From assembly GCF_003050935.1 (NCBI RefSeq), contig NZ_QAOX01000001.1, positions 248,001-312,000 on the forward strand: 64,000 nt of DNA, written 5' to 3'. The stretch comes from Luteibacter sp. OK325 (lineage in GTDB: Bacteria; Pseudomonadota; Gammaproteobacteria; Xanthomonadales; Rhodanobacteraceae). The notes beneath the pieces were generated by a model that did no database searches, was not told the origin of the DNA, and saw only the letters and a list, made by a program, of their open reading frames with translations. The translations under genes were made by a program, and so were the position numbers. Position 1 is the stretch's first letter; each line of letters opens with the position of its first letter. This document shows, piece after piece, positions 9,000 through 17,008 of this stretch.

Positions 9000-9935
9000 T
9001 TAAATCGCTGTTAATCCCTTCGGGGCCCTTGGGCGGCGGGCCTTGACGACCGCGGGGCGCGAGGCGAGGCGGCTTTCACAGTGGGCGATGATGGCGTCGG
9101 CGACGTCCACGCCGGTGCTGCCTTCGATGCCCTCCAGGCCCGGCGAGGCATTCACTTCGAGCAATAGCGGACCCCGGGACGAACGCAGCAGGTCCACGCC
9201 CGCCACCTCCAGGCCCAGGGCCGAGGCGGCCTGGATGGCCACGCGGCGCTCGTCGTCGGACAGTTCGACCGCGGCCGCCGAGCCGCCCCGGTGCAGGTTG
9301 GCGCGGAATTCGCCCGGTGCCGAGGACCGCTGCATGGCGGCGACCACCTGGTCACCGACCACGAAGCAGCGCAGGTCGCTGCCGTTGGCCTCGCGGATGA
9401 ACTCCTGGACCAGGAAGTTGGCATAGAGGCCGCGAAAGGCCTCGATGACGCTCTGCGAGGCCGAGCGCTTCTCGGCCAGCACCACGCCGGCACCCTGGGT
9501 TCCTTCATTCAGCTTGATGATGTGCGGCGGGTCGCCCAGCATGGCCAGCAGGTCCGAGGTGTCGTCCGGGTTGTCGCCGAAGGCGGTCACCGGCATGTCC
9601 ACGCCTTTGACCGCGAGCATCTGCAGGCTGCGCAGCTTGTCCCGGGCGCGCAGGACGGCGTCCGACGGATTGGGCGTGAACACGCCCATCAGTTCCAGTT
9701 GGCGGAGCACGGCGGTGCCGTAGAAGGTGCTGGAGGCGCCGATGCGCGGGATCACGCAGTCGATCGGTCCCAGCGGCTTGCCCTTGAAGTGAATGGCGAA
9801 CATCTGCGGCGCGATGCTCATGTAGCAACGCAGCGGATCGATCACGCGGACGGTGTGCTTGCGCTTGCGCGCCGCCTCCACCAGTCGCTGCGTGGAGTAC
9901 AGCCGCGCATTGCGCGACAGGATGGCGATCTTCAT
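9000..9935 (-). CDS. rimK: RimK: ATP-grasp glutamate ligase for ribosomal protein S6
   Basis: A 311-residue ATP-grasp ligase that adds glutamate residues to the C-terminus of ribosomal protein S6. Recognisable parts are [15 protein letters not shown] at the N-terminus, [19 protein letters not shown], the ATP-grasp [18 protein letters not shown], and the metal/ATP-binding end [15 protein letters not shown]. The ATG at 9935 is chosen because it opens the canonical RimK start; an open frame upstream of it belongs to the overlapping rimB region. Start and rimB stop overlap as ATGA, so translation is coupled. Length matches the family (about 300). Confidence 0.95.
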   Translation of the reverse strand: MKIAILSRNARLYSTQRLVEAARKRKHTVRVIDPLRCYMSIAPQMFAIHFKGKPLGPIDCVIPRIGASSTFYGTAVLRQLELMGVFTPNPSDAVLRARDKLRSLQMLAVKGVDMPVTAFGDNPDDTSDLLAMLGDPPHIIKLNEGTQGAGVVLAEKRSASQSVIEAFRGLYANFLVQEFIREANGSDLRCFVVGDQVVAAMQRSSAPGEFRANLHRGGSAAAVELSDDERRVAIQAASALGLEVAGVDLLRSSRGPLLLEVNASPGLEGIEGSTGVDVADAIIAHCESRLASRPAVVKARRPRAPKGLTAI

Positions 9936-10381
9936 GTGGGTTCCCGGACGGCGCGGCGCGGCGTCTGTGAATAGGAAAGCGAGGGATCGACCTGGAAGCG
10001 CCCGTTCAGCGCCGTCCGGCCAAGCAAAAGGGGAAAGAGCATGTGCCGCCGGTCGGTCAGGTTCACTTCGGCAAGGAACGACTGCCCGGCCAGCTCGATT
10101 TCGGTCTGGATGAACCAGCGCGTGGTCGCGTGGCCGCCAGAGTCGGTCACCGTACGCTGGCCGATGGCTTTCGCCTCGCAGGGATCGGACACGCCACCCT
10201 TGCGGGTGGTACGCACCTGGAAGCGTAGCCAGGTGCCGTCCTCGCGTTCGTCCACCTCCAGCCACTCGACGTGCAACGACGACGAGCGCGCGCCCGTATC
10301 GAGCTTGGCCTTGAGGACAGGGACGCCGAGCGACGGAAGTGCGAGCCGTTCGCGCCAGCCTAGGGTGATGACATCAGTCAT
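9932..10381 (-). CDS. rimB: RimB: retropepsin-like ATP-dependent zinc protease family (PF05618)
   Basis: A 149-residue protein with the signature [15 protein letters not shown] (about 24-38), the aspartic-protease-like core of the PF05618 family. Later motifs are VRTTRKGG and [14 protein letters not shown]. In Pseudomonas, RimB is encoded next to RimK and modulates or processes the S6 glutamylation system. I start at the ATG at 10381 ([11 protein letters not shown]); 29 further upstream in-frame codons are Pro/Arg-rich and not family-like. The stop overlaps the rimK start by four bases. Confidence 0.85.
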   Translation of the reverse strand: MTDVITLGWRERLALPSLGVPVLKAKLDTGARSSSLHVEWLEVDEREDGTWLRFQVRTTRKGGVSDPCEAKAIGQRTVTDSGGHATTRWFIQTEIELAGQSFLAEVNLTDRRHMLFPLLLGRTALNGRFQVDPSLSYSQTPRRAVREPT

Positions 10382-10545
10382 GGGTCTGGTGCGAAGGTAG
10401 GGGGACGGCGGTGGACCGGGGGAGCGGTCCGGATGCAAAAGCATGCCGAAGGTGGTGTCCGGTTTCAACCGGCACGATCACCGGGCCCCTCGGGACTGTC
10501 ACGCCCATGAAATCGACGTGAACAGTCCAGCGACCCCCGGAGACT

Positions 10546-11847
10546 TCAACGGCGCAGGGAACCCCGCCCGGTTCGCATCATGTAGATCGACGCGGCCACC
10601 CCGGCCAGGGCGACGATCGCTACATAGTGCGCCGGCCCCAGGCCGCCGGCCGTCCTGGCCAGGTAGCCGACGAGTACCGGCGTGGCCGCGCCCGCGATGG
10701 CGTAGGCAATGTTGTAAGACACGGATATCCCGGAAAAACGGATCGCCGGCGGGAACGACGCCACCAGGATGGCCGGGACGATGCCCGCCACCCCGGCAAA
10801 CACGCCGGCGAGCGCGTAGAGCGGAAACAGGTTGGCGCCGCCCGCCTGGAGATCCAGGTACAGCGCGTACGTGCTCAACGTCAGGCCGAGCGAGGCGATC
10901 AGCATGGCGCGAGCCGTCCCCACCCGGTCGACCAGCAAGCCACCGCCGATACACCCGAAGCAAAGAGTAAGCGCCGCGATGCTGCCTCCGGCGAATGCCC
11001 GCGCGGGAACGATGTGGAAGGCCGTCTGCATCAGTGTCGGCGTCATCAGGATGACCACGACGATCGCCGCGGTGAGCACCCAGGTCACCGTCATCGACAA
11101 CAGCACGCCCGGCAGGTGATCGCGAACGACGACCAGCGCTGGCAGTTCTTCAGCGAGTTCCTTGCGCTCACGCATGCGCGCGAAGACCGGCGTCTCACTT
11201 AGCCAGCGGCGCAGGTAGACGGCGAAGAAACCGAACACCCCGCCGAGTATGAAGGCGATGCGCCAGCCGTGATCGAGCATGTCGGCCTCGGAGAGACTGG
11301 CATTGAGCCACGCCGCAAGCAGCGAGCCCATGAGGATGCCGGCAGTGAGGCCCGCCGAGAGGCTGGCGACAGCGAGGCCCACGCGGCGTTGCGGCACATG
11401 CTCGGCCACGAACACCCAGGCGCCAGGCACTTCGCCGCCGATAGCCAGGCCCTGCAACACGCGAAGCAGGGTGAGCAGCAGCGGCGCAAGGACGCCCAGC
11501 GTCGCATAGGTGGGCAGAACACCGATGAGTAGCGTCGGCACCGCCATCAGGAACACGCTGAGCATGAACATCCGCTTGCGGCCGATGCGATCGCCAAAGT
11601 GCGCCATCACGATGCCGCCGAGCGGCCGGGCGAGGTACGCGACGGCGAAGATACCGAAGGCCTGCAGCTGCGCCAGCCAGTCCGATGTGCCCGGCGGAAA
11701 GAACAGGTGGCCGATGGTCTTCGCGAAGTACACGAAGATGACGAAGTCGTAGAACTCCAGCGCGCCGCCGAGGGCGGACAGGAGCAGCGTTTTTACGTCA
11801 CCGCGGCCGAGCGTGCGGCGTTCCGGGATATCGAGAGTCGCGCTCAT
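10546..11847 (-). CDS. MFS transporter, metabolite:H+ symporter (MHS) family
   Basis: A 433-residue, 12-TM major facilitator. The MHS hallmarks are clear: LEFYDFVIFVYFAKTIGHLFF in TM1, RPLGGIVMAHFGDRIGRKR in loop 2-3 (the MFS motif A), LRVLQGLAIGGEVPGAWVF and the cytoplasmic RRWLSETPVF. Family members import organic acids, betaines or related metabolites with protons; the substrate cannot be read here. It starts 8 bases after the stop of the NagD-type phosphatase gene on the same strand, so the two are probably one transcript. Confidence 0.9.
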   Translation of the reverse strand: MSATLDIPERRTLGRGDVKTLLLSALGGALEFYDFVIFVYFAKTIGHLFFPPGTSDWLAQLQAFGIFAVAYLARPLGGIVMAHFGDRIGRKRMFMLSVFLMAVPTLLIGVLPTYATLGVLAPLLLTLLRVLQGLAIGGEVPGAWVFVAEHVPQRRVGLAVASLSAGLTAGILMGSLLAAWLNASLSEADMLDHGWRIAFILGGVFGFFAVYLRRWLSETPVFARMRERKELAEELPALVVVRDHLPGVLLSMTVTWVLTAAIVVVILMTPTLMQTAFHIVPARAFAGGSIAALTLCFGCIGGGLLVDRVGTARAMLIASLGLTLSTYALYLDLQAGGANLFPLYALAGVFAGVAGIVPAILVASFPPAIRFSGISVSYNIAYAIAGAATPVLVGYLARTAGGLGPAHYVAIVALAGVAASIYMMRTGRGSLRR

Positions 11848-11855
11848 GGTTCGTT

Positions 11856-12632
11856 TCAGTCCTCGAGCAGGTTCGCGACGGAATCGAGGATTTCAGCCGG
11901 ACGGAACGGATAGCCCTCCACGTCCTCGCGAGTGGCAATGCCGCTGAGCACCAGCACCGTGTGCAGACCTGCCTCGATACCAGCGACGACGTCGGTGTCC
12001 ATGCGGTCGCCGATCATGCCGGTGTTGTGCGAATGCGCGCCGAGCTTGTTCATCGCCGAGCGGAACATCATCGGGTTCGGCTTGCCGATGACGTACGGCT
12101 CGCGGCCGGTGCAGCGGGTGATGAGTGCGGCGACGGCACCCGTCGCGGGCAAGGGGCCCTCGGCGCTCGGGCTGGTCGCATCCGGATTGGTGCAGATGAA
12201 GCGCGCGCCATTGCCGATGAGGCGGATCGCCTTGGTGATCGCGGCAAAGGAATAGGTGCGCGTCTCGCCGAGCACCACATAGTCCGGCGCGGTGTCGGTC
12301 ATGATGAAGCCCGCCTCGTGGATCGCCGTGGTGAGGCCGGCCTCGCCCATGACGAAAGCCGAGCCGCCGGGCGACTGGTCCTTGAGGAAGGTGGCTGTTG
12401 CCAGCGCCGAGGTCCACAGCTGCTCTTCGGGCACATCCAGGCCTGACCGTCGCAGGCGCGCACTGAGGTCGCGCGGGGTGAAGATCGAGTTGTTGGTCAG
12501 CACCAGGAACGGCGTACCGCGGTCCCGCCACTGGCGGATCAATTCGGGCGCCCCCGGCAAGGCCTTGTTCTCATGGACGAGGACGCCGTCCATGTCGGTC
12601 AGCCAGCTGGCAACGTTCTTGCGATCGGTCAC
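11856..12632 (-). CDS. HAD-IIA (NagD-type) sugar phosphatase
   Basis: A 258-residue HAD hydrolase of subclass IIA. Motif I is LTDMDGVLVHE (nucleophile Asp at about 13 and Asp at about 15), motif II is LTNNS, the motif III lysine lies in VIGKPNP and motif IV is MIGDRMDTDV. NagD-like enzymes dephosphorylate small nucleotides and sugar phosphates in the cytosol. I choose the GTG at 12632 because AAGGA sits 7 bases upstream and the protein then begins with the family's usual short N-terminus; upstream in-frame sequence is unlike the family. Co-transcription with the MHS transporter is likely. Confidence 0.88.
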   Translation of the reverse strand: MTDRKNVASWLTDMDGVLVHENKALPGAPELIRQWRDRGTPFLVLTNNSIFTPRDLSARLRRSGLDVPEEQLWTSALATATFLKDQSPGGSAFVMGEAGLTTAIHEAGFIMTDTAPDYVVLGETRTYSFAAITKAIRLIGNGARFICTNPDATSPSAEGPLPATGAVAALITRCTGREPYVIGKPNPMMFRSAMNKLGAHSHNTGMIGDRMDTDVVAGIEAGLHTVLVLSGIATREDVEGYPFRPAEILDSVANLLED

Positions 12633-12684
12633 GGGGAATTCCTTGCAGAAAAACGGGACACAGGCGCCAAGGGTACCGCGCCGG

Positions 12685-12705
12685 CATGCCATTGGGCATG
12701 GCATG
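12685..12705. promoter_or_regulatory. Dyad in the divergent nagD-like / hydrolase intergenic region
   Basis: CATGCCAT and ATGGCATG form a perfect 8-base inverted repeat around a 5-base centre. It lies between two divergently transcribed genes, a natural place for an operator. No T-tract follows on either strand, which argues against a terminator. The binding protein is unknown. Confidence 0.35.
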
Positions 12706-12785
12706 ACTAATCGCACGCTTGTCGCCGATCGCAAGCTCCTACGATGGAATCGAGCCCAGCACGGGCCCAGGGGAAAGGAAGCATC

Positions 12786-13763
12786 ATGCTCAAAGCCGTC
12801 GTAGCTCTCGCGGCGTTTGCCGTCGCCTCCGCCCACGCCGAACAGGCTCGCCACGACATCGTCGTGGACGGCGTACGCATCACCTACTGGACCTCCCGCG
12901 ACATCAAGCCCACGGATACGCCCGTGGTCTTCCTGCACGGTGGTCCCGGCTACAACAGCTACAGCTTCCGTCGCACCGCCGGGCCGATGCTCGAAGGCGA
13001 TGCCCCCATGGTCTACATGGACGAGCGCGGCTCCGGCGCCAGCGAACGGCCGATCTCCAGGGACTATTCACTGGGCGCCATGGCCGCTGACGTCGAAGGT
13101 GTGCGCAAGGCCCTGGGCGTGGATCGCATCATTCCGATGGGCCATAGTTTCGGCGGCGCCGTGGCGGCCACCTATGCCACGACCTATGCCGCACACGTGG
13201 ACCGCCTGATCCTGGTCGACGCGGCCATCGACATGCCGGCGGCAATGGGCGTCTGGATGGATGCACTCAAGGCGAGCCAGCCGGACGCGTGGAAAGCGGA
13301 ACAGGCCACTGACGCTGGCCGCGCGCTGGCGGCGACGGACCCGAAAGATCGCTGTGCCCTGAGCAGGGCGCGATTCGCCTTCGTCATGGAGGCGGCCGAA
13401 AAGCTTCCCGATCCGACGGTGTTCTACACCATGCAGCAGTTTCGCAAGCCCGAGGGAAAGACCGAGCAGAAGCGTATCGACGCCGAGGGCGGCTTCCGCA
13501 GCTCGGGCGAGGTCGCGGGGGCCGTCTTCGGGCCGAAGTCCGATTTTGTTTGCTACCGCGCGGACCCGACGGGCTTGTCCATGCCCGTACTGGTCATCGT
13601 CGGCAAATACGATTACTCGGTCGGCGCCGCACCGCTTAAAACCTTCGCGAAGGAGCTCAAGAACGGCCACTTCGTCGAGCTCACCGATAGCGCCCACTTC
13701 AGCTATCAGGAGCAGCCGCAAGCATTCGTCAGCGCCGTGGAGGGCTTTCTCCGGCAGCGCTGA
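12786..13763 (+). CDS. Secreted alpha/beta hydrolase, proline iminopeptidase-like
   Basis: A 325-residue enzyme with a signal peptide (MLKAVVALAAFAVASAHA). It carries the oxyanion motif HGGPG (51-55), DERGSG (79-84) and the nucleophile elbow MGHSFGG with Ser at about 121. Later, KYDYS and a C-terminal SAHFSYQEQP give the likely Asp and His of the triad. HGGPG plus DxRGxG is typical of the S33 peptidase/proline iminopeptidase group. A secreted peptidase or esterase is the best call; the substrate is not known. The start at 12786 has AAAGGA six bases upstream. Confidence 0.85.
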   Translation: MLKAVVALAAFAVASAHAEQARHDIVVDGVRITYWTSRDIKPTDTPVVFLHGGPGYNSYSFRRTAGPMLEGDAPMVYMDERGSGASERPISRDYSLGAMAADVEGVRKALGVDRIIPMGHSFGGAVAATYATTYAAHVDRLILVDAAIDMPAAMGVWMDALKASQPDAWKAEQATDAGRALAATDPKDRCALSRARFAFVMEAAEKLPDPTVFYTMQQFRKPEGKTEQKRIDAEGGFRSSGEVAGAVFGPKSDFVCYRADPTGLSMPVLVIVGKYDYSVGAAPLKTFAKELKNGHFVELTDSAHFSYQEQPQAFVSAVEGFLRQR

Positions 13764-13778
13764 CGCCACTCGGACCGA

Positions 13779-13823
13779 CAGGGCCTCGACGGCGCGCAGG
13801 CCCTGAATGTTCTGAAAGTTCGC
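13779..13823 (-). pseudogene. Remnant of an acyltransferase-3 gene start
   Basis: On the minus strand this 45-base stretch encodes NFQNIQGLRAVEAL. It matches, with 8 mismatches by eye, the first codons of the intact acyltransferase gene at 24150 (NYRNIQGLRAIAAL). Nothing recognisable follows before the hydrolase stop. It also contains the arms AGGGCCT/AGGCCCT, so it may now act as a hairpin between the two convergent genes. Confidence 0.4.
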
Positions 13824-13835
13824 GCACGGAAATCG

Positions 13836-14354
13836 TCAATACGGCCTCGGGTCCGGTTCCTGCGCGACGCTTTTCCAGATGCCGTTCAGGAGCAGGTGGC
13901 GAACGCGACCGACATAGTTGTCGGTTGCCGCAAGCACCCTTGGTCTCGCATGGTCACTGAACGAAACCACCGTGCGCGAATGGTCGCACAGGGCCGACAG
14001 CACGTTCGCATCGTCAGCACTCGCGTTTGACAGCTGTGCCTTCGGTTGAACGGCGCATAGCGTATCGGAGCGGCCGGAGAAATTCCCGATGTAGACCTCG
14101 ACACGATCCGCGCCGCTGGCCTCGATGTGACTTCCAGCATCTGCCCACGCCTTGCCGTGATCGTCGAAGGCTTCCGTGCGACCATCGGGCAAGTGGAACA
14201 GGAACGGCATGTGATCCATCTTCTCGGACCAGTGCTGGTACGTATCGGATGTCTCGACCGTCCTGGTCTGGGTTACCGCAGTGCACCCGACAGACAAGCC
14301 GGTGCTGGCGATGATGACCAGGGCGTGTCGAAGGGTTCGATAGGCGCATGACAT
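13836..14354 (-). CDS. Putative lipoprotein of unknown function
   Basis: A 172-residue protein that starts MSCAYRTLRHALVIIAS and reaches a lipobox-like LSVGC near residue 24; position -3 is Ser rather than Leu, so lipidation is only probable. The mature part contains LFHLPDGRTEAFDDHG and a cysteine-bearing middle section (DTLCAVQ, SALCDHS) but no domain I can name. The ATG at 14354 has AAGGAGA nine bases upstream. It is transcribed in the same direction as the RND pump genes upstream, 50 bases after the NodT stop, and may be the last gene of that operon. Confidence 0.6.
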   Translation of the reverse strand: MSCAYRTLRHALVIIASTGLSVGCTAVTQTRTVETSDTYQHWSEKMDHMPFLFHLPDGRTEAFDDHGKAWADAGSHIEASGADRVEVYIGNFSGRSDTLCAVQPKAQLSNASADDANVLSALCDHSRTVVSFSDHARPRVLAATDNYVGRVRHLLLNGIWKSVAQEPDPRPY

Positions 14355-14403
14355 GGTGCTGATTCTCCTTGGGGTATGAAACAAGACACGCTCCGACAAA
14401 CGA

Positions 14404-15837
14404 CTAACGCTCGGTCCAGCCGCCACCCAGGGCGCGGATCAGGTCGACACTGGCTTGCAGCTGGCGGGTGCGCACACGCTCAGCCGTGCGTTCGGCCGTC
14501 AGCGCCGTCGCCTGTGCCGTCACCACTTCCAGGTAACTGACGACGCCTTCGTTGTAGCGGTTGGTGGCGAGCGTCTGCGACTGCTTTGCCGCCTCCGCCG
14601 CTGTGTTCTCCTGGCGCTCTTCGCGGCCCAGCGCCTGCAACAACGACAGGTTGTCTTCCACCTGTTGAAAGGCCTTCAGCACGACGCCGCGATACTGCGC
14701 CGAGGCGGTCGCGAACTCCGCCCTCGCCTCGGCCTCGCGCCCGTGACGCAGCCCGCCATCGAAGAGGTTGAGCGAAGCCAGGGGACCCAGGCTCCAGAAC
14801 TGGTTGCCCGCGGACAGAAGATCGCCGTGGCCAACGTCCTGCCAACCCAGCGCGGCGCCGAGGCTCAGGGTCGGATAGAACGCTGCGCGCGCCACGCCGA
14901 TGCCGGCATTGGCCGCATACGCGCGACGTTCGGCCGCGGCGATATCCGGCCGACGCTGCAACAAGGTGGAGGGAACACTCAAGGGAATACCCGGCACCGT
15001 CAACGAGGCGGTGTGGTCGGCCAACGAGAAAATGGATGCGGGCTCGCCAACGAGTGCCGCGATGGCGTGCTCGGTGAGCGTGCGCTGGACGCCCAGTTCG
15101 GTGGCCTGGGCCTGGGCATCGGCATACAGCGCGTTGGCTCGCGCCACGTCGAGCCCCGAGGACACGCCGCCGGCCATCCGCTGCTGCGTCATCTGCTGGC
15201 CCTGACCGAAGGCGACCAGGGAGTCGCGGAGGATACGCAGTTCGACATCGTCGCCGCGAAGACCGATGTAGAGGTCGGCCAGGCGGCCCTGCAAGCTCAG
15301 CCGGGCTGTCGCCAGATCGGCCTGGGCCGCATCACTACGCGCGCGGCCCTGCGCCACCTCGTTGCGGATGCGTCCCCACAGATCCAGCTCATATCCCGCA
15401 CCAAAGGCCACCGTGCGGGTGTCGTACTCGTTCGGTTGGCTGGACCCACGAAGCGGGCGATTGTCGGACTGCCGGTCATTCGTGGGGCTCGCATCGATAC
15501 CCGCATGCGGCGCCTGCTGCGAACCGACTTCCTGCAGGTACGCTCGCGACGCATCCAGCCGCGCCACCGCCACCCCGATGTCCGGGTTGTTGGTGTCGAG
15601 TTTGTCTTCCAGGCCATCGAGCACGGGATCGTCGTAAATTTTCCACCACGAGCCTCTGGCGCCAACATCGTCGGGTCGGGCAATACTCCAGCCCTTCGGA
15701 TCGGCAACGCCCTTGTATGCATCCGGCAGATGGCCGATCGTTGGCCTGACATAGTCGGGTGCGAGCGAACAGCCACCCAGAACCAGAAGGCATACCGCGG
15801 ACACCGCACGCACGATCGACTCACGCGTTCGCGTCAT
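14404..15837 (-). CDS. Outer-membrane efflux lipoprotein, NodT family
   Basis: A 477-residue TolC-like channel subunit. It has a lipoprotein signal (LLVLGGCSLAPDY), the NodT pattern WWKIYDDPVLDGLEDKLDTNNPDIGVAVARLDASRA split over residues about 67-105, a second outer-membrane efflux repeat (LQRRPDIAAAERRAYAANAGIGVARAAFYP), and a C-terminal helix rich in QLQASVDLIRALGGGW. It forms the exit duct of the tripartite RND pump. The ATG at 15837 opens the lipoprotein signal; the gene overlaps the end of the membrane-fusion gene by 17 bases. Confidence 0.92.
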   Translation of the reverse strand: MTRTRESIVRAVSAVCLLVLGGCSLAPDYVRPTIGHLPDAYKGVADPKGWSIARPDDVGARGSWWKIYDDPVLDGLEDKLDTNNPDIGVAVARLDASRAYLQEVGSQQAPHAGIDASPTNDRQSDNRPLRGSSQPNEYDTRTVAFGAGYELDLWGRIRNEVAQGRARSDAAQADLATARLSLQGRLADLYIGLRGDDVELRILRDSLVAFGQGQQMTQQRMAGGVSSGLDVARANALYADAQAQATELGVQRTLTEHAIAALVGEPASIFSLADHTASLTVPGIPLSVPSTLLQRRPDIAAAERRAYAANAGIGVARAAFYPTLSLGAALGWQDVGHGDLLSAGNQFWSLGPLASLNLFDGGLRHGREAEARAEFATASAQYRGVVLKAFQQVEDNLSLLQALGREERQENTAAEAAKQSQTLATNRYNEGVVSYLEVVTAQATALTAERTAERVRTRQLQASVDLIRALGGGWTER

Positions 15838-17008
15838 GTCGGCTTCCATCGGCCTGCGGCAGGGCAAGACGAACCACATCGCCCTGACCGAGTGAGTCGG
15901 TGGGATGATCGATGATCCGGTCATGCGGCTGCAGGCCCTGGTCGATCTCAAGCCTGTCGCCCAGGTCCATTGCGATATGCACGTCGCGCAATACCACCTT
16001 GTTGTCCGGGCCCAGGACGGCAACCTGCGGACCGGCGGCGCGGAACAGCAAGGTCGTCGCCGGCACCGTCATCGTGTTAGCGGCGGCGAGCGTCGTCAGC
16101 TGAACCTCGGCGAAGTCGCCCGGCAGGAGATCCTGATGCGGATTCTTCACTTCGAACTGCGCCAGCAACGTGCCGGATGCGCGGTTGATGGCCCGCGATG
16201 TGCCGATCAGCGTGCCTTCCACGATTTCACCGCCGTGACCCAGCACCAGCAGCTTCACCTTCATGCCTGGCAGGATCGACGATGCATAACCCTGGGGAAC
16301 CTGGGTATACAGGCGCATCCTGCTGGTGTCGGCCACGGAGAACAGGGGCTCGCCGCCGTTCGAATTGGCTGTGATGAGGTCGCCGATGTCCGTGTTGCGT
16401 GCGGTCACCGTGCCATCGAACGGGGCGACAATGCGTTTGAACGATTCGAGCGCAGCCAGGCGGTCGACATCGGCTCGCGCGGCGAGTTGGTTCGCGCCCG
16501 CCGTCTCCGCTTCGCTGGCCTTCTCGTCGGCTTCCTGCTTGGACACCGAATGCGATTCGAGCAGGTTCTTCCAGCGTCGGGCCGTGGTGTCGGCAAGGCG
16601 GACGTTGGCCTGGGCGCGAACGAGCTCGGCCTTGGCCTGCTCGAACTGTTGGTCCAGTTCCGGCGTCTCGATGAGCCCGAGCAACTGGCCAGCGCTCACC
16701 TTCTCGCCGATGTCCACATTCCATTGCTTCAGGTAACCGCCCACGCGTGCGTGGATGGGCGCGGCGATCCATGCATCCAGGTGGCCCGGCAAGGTGAGTC
16801 CCTGCGCGGAGCTCAACGCGGAGGCTGAGATGACCTGCACGCTGGGCGTGAGCTGTGCCTGCGTCCATGTGCTGAGATCGCGCGACTGGACCGCGCGCAG
16901 AGCAAGCCCGGCAATGACGCCGACCGATGCGAGCGCGACGCCGATGGCGAGGGCAAGGCGGACACGGGGTGGCCGCCCCGCGATGGCGGTGGTGGCTTCA
17001 TGCGACAT
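15821..17008 (-). CDS. RND efflux membrane-fusion (periplasmic adaptor) protein
   Basis: A 395-residue adaptor. It has an N-terminal membrane anchor (about 17-40), the biotinyl-lipoyl half VGGYLKQWNVDIGEKVSAGQLLGLIETPEL, a coiled-coil hairpin (about 95-165), then the second lipoyl half FDGTVTARNTDIGDLI and beta-barrel domains. It links the inner-membrane pump with the NodT channel. The ATG at 17008 has GGAG nine bases upstream, and the gene overlaps the pump gene by 11 bases. Order is pump, adaptor, channel. Confidence 0.93.
   Translation of the reverse strand: MSHEATTAIAGRPPRVRLALAIGVALASVGVIAGLALRAVQSRDLSTWTQAQLTPSVQVISASALSSAQGLTLPGHLDAWIAAPIHARVGGYLKQWNVDIGEKVSAGQLLGLIETPELDQQFEQAKAELVRAQANVRLADTTARRWKNLLESHSVSKQEADEKASEAETAGANQLAARADVDRLAALESFKRIVAPFDGTVTARNTDIGDLITANSNGGEPLFSVADTSRMRLYTQVPQGYASSILPGMKVKLLVLGHGGEIVEGTLIGTSRAINRASGTLLAQFEVKNPHQDLLPGDFAEVQLTTLAAANTMTVPATTLLFRAAGPQVAVLGPDNKVVLRDVHIAMDLGDRLEIDQGLQPHDRIIDHPTDSLGQGDVVRLALPQADGSRHDANA

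Noticed and set aside
13780..13804. AGGGCCT/AGGCCCT stem as an intrinsic terminator
   Set aside because: The loop is 11 bases and no T-run follows on either strand; it coincides with the acyltransferase fragment.
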